NCBI GenBank assembly: GCA_023441125.1
Contig: JAEZQV010000193.1
Location: forward strand, 1 to 9,604
DNA length: 9,604 nt
Direction of reading: 5' to 3'
DNA from: Bacillota bacterium
Lineage (GTDB): Bacteria > Bacillota_C > Negativicutes > Sporomusales > Sporomusaceae
The position numbers and the translations under genes were made by a program. Of this stretch, positions 6,140 through 9,604 are shown one piece after another (the first letter of the stretch is position 1; each line of letters begins with the position of its first letter). The notes beneath the pieces are model-generated. The model saw nothing but the letters and a program-made list of their open reading frames with translations. It searched no databases and was not told where the DNA came from.

Positions 6140-7432
6140 TTATAAACCAAAGCGAGCCATAATGGTATCTACATGCCTAAGATAGTAAGAATACTCAAAA
6201 CACTCTTCGATATCCTCGGCGGTAAGATATTGCTTGATATCCGGGTCGGCAATCACGTTCGTCTTGAAGTCGGCGCCCTCCAGCCAGCGCGCCATGGCAT
6301 TGCGCTGTACCCAGCGGTAAGCCTCCTCGCGGGCGGCGCCTTTGTCAACCAGCTTTAAGAGTACTCGCTGGCTGAAGATCAGACCGCCGGTTTTTTCGAG
6401 GTTGGCCTTCATGGCCTCCGGATATACTAACAGACTGTCAACAATAGCGGTGAAGCTTCTCAGCATATAATCCACCAGAATGGTGCTGTCAGGCAAGATA
6501 ACCCGCTCTACCGAAGAATGGGAAATATCCCGTTCATGCCATAAGGGCATATCTTCCAGAGCAGCCAGGGCATTGCCGCGCACCACCCGTGCCAGGCCGC
6601 TAACCCGTTCGCAGGTGATCGGGTTGCGTTTGTGCGGCATCGCCGAAGAGCCTTTTTGGCCGGGATGAAAATATTCCTCAGCTTCCCGGATATCGGTCCG
6701 CTGTAAATTTCTAATTTCAGTGGCAAACTTATCCAGCGAGCCGGCAACGATGGCCAGTGTGGTCATAAACTCGGCATGGCGGTCACGCTGCAGGACCTGG
6801 GTGGCCAGTTTGGCAGCTTTAATGCCCATCTGCTGGCACACATGGGTTTCGATGTAGGGATCAATATTGGCGTAAGTGCCGACAGCGCCGGACAGCTTGC
6901 CGATAGCCACGGCATCTCTGGCCCGTTTCATACGCTCGGTGTTGCGTTCGGTTTCATCCAGCCAGAGGGCGAACTTCAGCCCCAGGGTAAGCGGTTCGGC
7001 ATGAATGCCGTGGGTCCGGCCAATCATAACCGTATATTTGTGTTCGGCGGCGCGGCGTTTTAAAACATCGCGAAACTTCACCAGATCTTCAATAATAATA
7101 TCGGCCGCCTGTTTCAGCATGACGCCTAGGGCAGTATCCTTAACATCGCTGGAAGTCAGGCCCAGGTGAATATATTTGGCAGGATCGCCGACATTCTCGG
7201 CCACGGCCTGTAAAAAGGCCAGAATATCGTGCCGGGTTTCTTGTTCAATTTCGCGAATGCGCGCTACGGAAAACTTGGCTTTTTTCTTGATAACAGGCAC
7301 GGCGTCAGCGGGAATCTGACCCAGCTTCGCCATAGCTTCACACGCGGCTATCTCAATATCCAGCATGGTCTGGAACTCATTCTCATCAGTCCAGATACGT
7401 CCCATTTCGGGGTAAGTATAGCGTTCAATCAT
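6140..7432 (-). CDS. purB: Adenylosuccinate lyase
   Basis: Cytoplasmic fumarase/aspartase-superfamily lyase that releases fumarate from SAICAR in IMP synthesis and from adenylosuccinate in AMP synthesis. With the start at MIERYTYPEMGRIW the protein has 430 residues, the usual length, and its catalytic residues fall at the Bacillus subtilis numbers: H68 (EQETRHD), H89 (YIHLGLTSSD), H141 (GRTHGIHAEP) and S262/S263 in the signature GSSAMPHKRNP. The reading frame stays open upstream to a TTG at 7516 through 28 further codons, but the AAGGTG before that TTG is only two bases away. The ATG at 7432 has only a weak site (GAAGTGG) itself, so the start rests on family length and numbering. First gene of purB-purA; preceded by a promoter and a possible PurR operator. 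Confidence 0.96.
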   Translation of the reverse strand: MIERYTYPEMGRIWTDENEFQTMLDIEIAACEAMAKLGQIPADAVPVIKKKAKFSVARIREIEQETRHDILAFLQAVAENVGDPAKYIHLGLTSSDVKDTALGVMLKQAADIIIEDLVKFRDVLKRRAAEHKYTVMIGRTHGIHAEPLTLGLKFALWLDETERNTERMKRARDAVAIGKLSGAVGTYANIDPYIETHVCQQMGIKAAKLATQVLQRDRHAEFMTTLAIVAGSLDKFATEIRNLQRTDIREAEEYFHPGQKGSSAMPHKRNPITCERVSGLARVVRGNALAALEDMPLWHERDISHSSVERVILPDSTILVDYMLRSFTAIVDSLLVYPEAMKANLEKTGGLIFSQRVLLKLVDKGAAREEAYRWVQRNAMARWLEGADFKTNVIADPDIKQYLTAEDIEECFEYSYYLRHVDTIMARFGL

Positions 7433-7554
7433 GATACCACTTCGCTTTCCGAACTGTTCTGCCAGCTGCCACAGCCAGTCCATTAGTTTCCCCATATCAT
7501 AACGACGTTGAGCCAAAACACCTTATATAGTTTTTCCCCTTTTTTCCCTTGTTT

Positions 7555-7584
7555 ATCATAGCATTTGCCGATCACAGCTGTCAA
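7555..7584 (-). promoter_or_regulatory. Promoter of purB-purA
   Basis: Minus-strand TTGACA (7579-7584), an 18-bp spacer and TATGAT (7555-7560), the latter with an extended -10 TGC in front. The predicted start near 7548 leaves a leader of about 115 nt before the purB ATG. Confidence 0.75.
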
Positions 7585-7587
7585 TCA

Positions 7588-7631
7588 AAATTCGAATGAT
7601 TATAGCAATAATATAAATATCGTTCGGAAAA
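7588..7631 (-). promoter_or_regulatory. Candidate PurR operator: inverted PurBox-like pair with second -10
   Basis: Known Firmicute PurR sites are paired, inverted PurBoxes of consensus AWWWCCGAACWWT. On the minus strand 7619-7631 reads TTTTCCGAACGAT (11 of 13 match). On the plus strand 7588-7600 reads AAATTCGAATGAT (10 of 13). The boxes face each other with 26 bp between the CGAA cores, against about 24-25 expected. An extended -10, TGCTATAAT (hexamer at 7599-7604), lies between the cores and overlaps the second box, so binding would block it. The first box overlaps the T-tract of the ptsI terminator. Known: PurR controls purine genes in Firmicutes. Inferred: that it acts here. Confidence 0.4.
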
Positions 7632-7667
7632 ATGGCCAGGCCTGCCGCGGGGTAAACGGCAGGCCTG
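7628..7667 (-). terminator. Rho-independent terminator after ptsI
   Basis: Minus-strand stem CAGGCCTGCCG/CGGCAGGCCTG (arms 7637-7647 and 7657-7667, 9-base loop) followed by TTTTT (7628-7632). It ends the ptsH-ptsI transcript 18 bp after the ptsI stop and insulates purB-purA. Confidence 0.92.
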
Positions 7668-7685
7668 CTGATAAAAACAGTAATA

Positions 7686-9401
7686 TTATAAGCGGGAATT
7701 AAATTCTTTCATCAGGGTGCGGACTTCTTCCGCATCGGTAAGCGACAGCGCCTTGTCCAGCAGTTCGCGGTTCTGCTGCTCCGTAAGCTTGCGGATAACC
7801 GCTTTTACCCGCGGAATGACCGGCGCACTCATGCTGAGTTCATCAAAGCCCATAGCGGTTAACAGCGGCGCCGCCAGCGGATCGCCGGCCATTTCACCGC
7901 ACATTCCCACCCAGATGCCCTGCGTATGGCCGGCCTTTACCACTCCGGTCAGAAGCCGGAGCACCGCCGGATGGAAATGGCTGTAGAGGCCGCTAACAGC
8001 CTGATTGCCCCGGTCAACAGCCAGCGTATACTGTACCAGATCGTTGGTGCCGATACTGAAAAAGTCGCATTCGGCTGCCAGTTCCGGGGCGATAACGGCC
8101 GCGGCCGGTGTTTCCACCATGATGCCGAGCGGCACGTTGCCCGCATGGACTTTCCCCTCTGCGGTCAATTCCGCGGCTGCTTTCTCCACCCATTGGCGCG
8201 CTGCTCTGATTTCGGCAGCGCTGATGATCATGGGCAGCATTATCGCTACTTTGCCAACAGCACCGGCCCGCAGGATGGCTTTAAGCTGCGGCATAAACAG
8301 ATCGGGGCGTTCCAGGCTGATCCGGATGGCCCGCCAGCCCAGAAAAGGATTTTCCTCCTTGCTGATGGTAAGGTAATGCAGCGGTTTGTCGCCGCCAATA
8401 TCCATGGTACGGATGATGCACAGCTGTCCGCCGCATTGTTCAGCCACGGTCCTGTATGCAGCAAACTGCTCCTCTTCACTTGGCGCTGTGTCCCGCCCCA
8501 TAAACAGGAATTCGCTGCGGAACAGACCAACGCCTTCGGCGCCCTGGCTCAGAGCAACCGCCATGTCGGCCGGCGAGCCGATATTGGCAGCCAGTTGCAC
8601 CCTATGATCATCCAGCGTAACAGCCGGCAGCGCCGCCAGGGCACTATCCTGCTGTTTGCGCTCGGCTTCCGCCTCCGCCCGGGCCTGGTATTCGGCCAGT
8701 ACCGCCGGCTCCGGGTCAAGCAGCACTTCGCCGCTGCCGCCGTCGACAATGACCCGCATACCATCGGTTATGCGGTCCAGGGCGCTGCCCAGTCCGGTTA
8801 CGGCCGGTATGCCGCGCGCCTTAGCAATAATAATGGTATGGGAAGTTGTACTGCCCTGTCCCAGCACAATACCCCGTACCTGATCCGCCGGCATGGCGGC
8901 AGCTGCCGACGGTTCAATTTCCCGGGCACAGACCACAATCGGGCCCGGGCCGTATTCCACCTGTCCGGCGCCTAAAAGGAGCCGCGCCATACGCCGGCCG
9001 ATATCGCGCACATCGGCCGCCCGTTCCCGCAGATACGGATCCGGCATGGCATCAAACAGCGCCGCATATTCCTCGGCGGCGGCGATGGCCGCCTGGGGCG
9101 CCGCCGCTCCCTGTTCAATCCGGCTAATCATATTGGCGGACAGGCCGGGATCGTTCACCATGGCATAGTGCGCTTCCATAATATCGGCCTGATTCTGCTG
9201 ACCGGCGGCCAGAGCCGCTGCTTTTAGCTGCAGCAGTTCCGTCGCTGCCGCTTTGACGGCGGCAGTCAGCAGGGCGGCCTCCGCTGCCGGCGTCCCGGCT
9301 TGATACGCGGTAAGGTGGCCGGATAAATCACCGGCTATTCGTTTTACCCGGGCTATGCCGATCCCCGGCACGACTCCGGTTCCCTGCAATTTCTCTCCCA
9401 T
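7686..9401 (-). CDS. ptsI: PTS phosphoenolpyruvate-protein phosphotransferase (Enzyme I)
   Basis: Cytoplasmic Enzyme I: takes phosphate from PEP onto a histidine and passes it to HPr, feeding all sugar PTS permeases. The 571 residues are full length. The N-terminal HPr-binding/phosphohistidine half has active H188 in GSTTSHT; the C-terminal PEP-binding barrel has R295 (GLFRSEFLFMGRD), R331 (RTMDIGGDKPL), GIMVETPAAA, SIGTNDLVQYTLAVDRGN and C501 in GMCGEMAGD. The phosphohistidine motif departs from the usual GGRTSHxxIMAR: the Arg is Thr, and MAR is IAK. The rest of the catalytic machinery is complete, so I expect an active enzyme. Start: ATG at 9401 with GAGGG six bases upstream, inside the end of ptsH, two bases after its stop; translational coupling is likely. 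No sugar-specific EII gene is in view. Confidence 0.97.
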   Translation of the reverse strand: MGEKLQGTGVVPGIGIARVKRIAGDLSGHLTAYQAGTPAAEAALLTAAVKAAATELLQLKAAALAAGQQNQADIMEAHYAMVNDPGLSANMISRIEQGAAAPQAAIAAAEEYAALFDAMPDPYLRERAADVRDIGRRMARLLLGAGQVEYGPGPIVVCAREIEPSAAAAMPADQVRGIVLGQGSTTSHTIIIAKARGIPAVTGLGSALDRITDGMRVIVDGGSGEVLLDPEPAVLAEYQARAEAEAERKQQDSALAALPAVTLDDHRVQLAANIGSPADMAVALSQGAEGVGLFRSEFLFMGRDTAPSEEEQFAAYRTVAEQCGGQLCIIRTMDIGGDKPLHYLTISKEENPFLGWRAIRISLERPDLFMPQLKAILRAGAVGKVAIMLPMIISAAEIRAARQWVEKAAAELTAEGKVHAGNVPLGIMVETPAAAVIAPELAAECDFFSIGTNDLVQYTLAVDRGNQAVSGLYSHFHPAVLRLLTGVVKAGHTQGIWVGMCGEMAGDPLAAPLLTAMGFDELSMSAPVIPRVKAVIRKLTEQQNRELLDKALSLTDAEEVRTLMKEFNSRL

Positions 9402-9403
9402 AA

Positions 9404-9604
9404 CTAACCCTCGCCGAAGTTACTTTCAATCAGTGCCTGGAGCGCAGCCACGCAGGCAGCTTCATCCGCGCCGTCGGCCGAAATTGTCAGTTTGGCTCCC
9501 TGCCCCAGGCCGAGGCCCATGATGGCCAGAATGCTCTTGGCATCGGCCGTCTTATCGCCGGCCTGAACCGTTATTTTGCTGGCAAACGCCGCGGCCTTCT
9601 GGAC
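9404..9604 (-). CDS. ptsH: Phosphocarrier protein HPr, N-terminus beyond window edge
   Basis: The last 66 residues of HPr are visible, from VQKAAAFASKITV to ALIESNFGEG; HPr is usually 85-88 residues, so about 22 are missing, including active His15. DAKSILAIMGLG holds the regulatory serine (visible residue 24, equivalent to Ser46), the HPr kinase target used in Firmicutes for carbon catabolite control with CcpA. First visible gene of ptsH-ptsI; the TAG stop is two bases before the ptsI ATG and its final codons carry the ptsI ribosome binding site. Confidence 0.95.
   Translation of the reverse strand, partial: VQKAAAFASKITVQAGDKTADAKSILAIMGLGLGQGAKLTISADGADEAACVAALQALIESNFGEG

Noticed and set aside
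7926..8975. 349-codon plus-strand open frame opposite ptsI
   Set aside because: Antisense to an intact Enzyme I with all motifs; long antisense frames are common in GC-rich coding DNA. The translation has no recognisable domain.

Overview
The window looks like a low-to-medium GC Firmicute of the Gram-negative-staining type (Negativicutes, Sporomusaceae-like). This is an inference from protein character (LytS/LytTR pair, single-Cache sensor, OFA-type carboxylate transporter), strong AGGAGG-like ribosome binding sites, CCA-encoding tRNA genes and an HPr with the Firmicute regulatory serine. The genus cannot be fixed from the sequence alone.

Layout. (1) Positions 1-2641, plus strand: the C-terminal two thirds of a LytS-type sensor kinase (cut by the window edge), its LytTR response regulator, and a small membrane protein with one extracytoplasmic Cache domain and no signalling output domain. 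The three are closely spaced and probably one operon. (2) 2612-2664: a perfect 24-bp hairpin that serves as terminator for both convergent units. (3) 2667-3917, minus strand: a 12-TM OFA-family major facilitator transporter, preceded by a gene-free leader of about 345 bp that contains a 13-bp palindrome. (4) 4264-4588, minus strand: tRNA-Lys, tRNA-Glu and tRNA-Val, with a near-perfect sigma-70/A promoter and a rho-independent terminator. (5) 4747-7632, minus strand: purB-purA, making the two enzymes that convert IMP to AMP (purB also acts earlier, at SAICAR cleavage), with a promoter, a candidate PurR operator and a terminator. (6) 7628-9604, minus strand: ptsH-ptsI, the general phosphoryl-transfer proteins of the PTS; ptsH runs off the right edge.

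How the parts work together. Regions 4-6 are ordinary housekeeping: translation, AMP synthesis and PTS phosphotransfer. Region 1 plus region 3 is the part worth attention. A LytS/LytTR two-component pair, a stand-alone Cache sensor and a convergent OFA transporter suggest a carboxylate sensing and uptake module. The parallel is E. coli YpdA/YpdB, a LytS/LytTR pair that switches on the OFA transporter gene yhjX. The Cache protein ends immediately after its second membrane helix, and its last codons are read from the terminator stem. It is therefore either an orphan ligand-binding subunit or the remnant of a chemoreceptor. I see no CRISPR array, insertion sequence, phage gene or attachment site.
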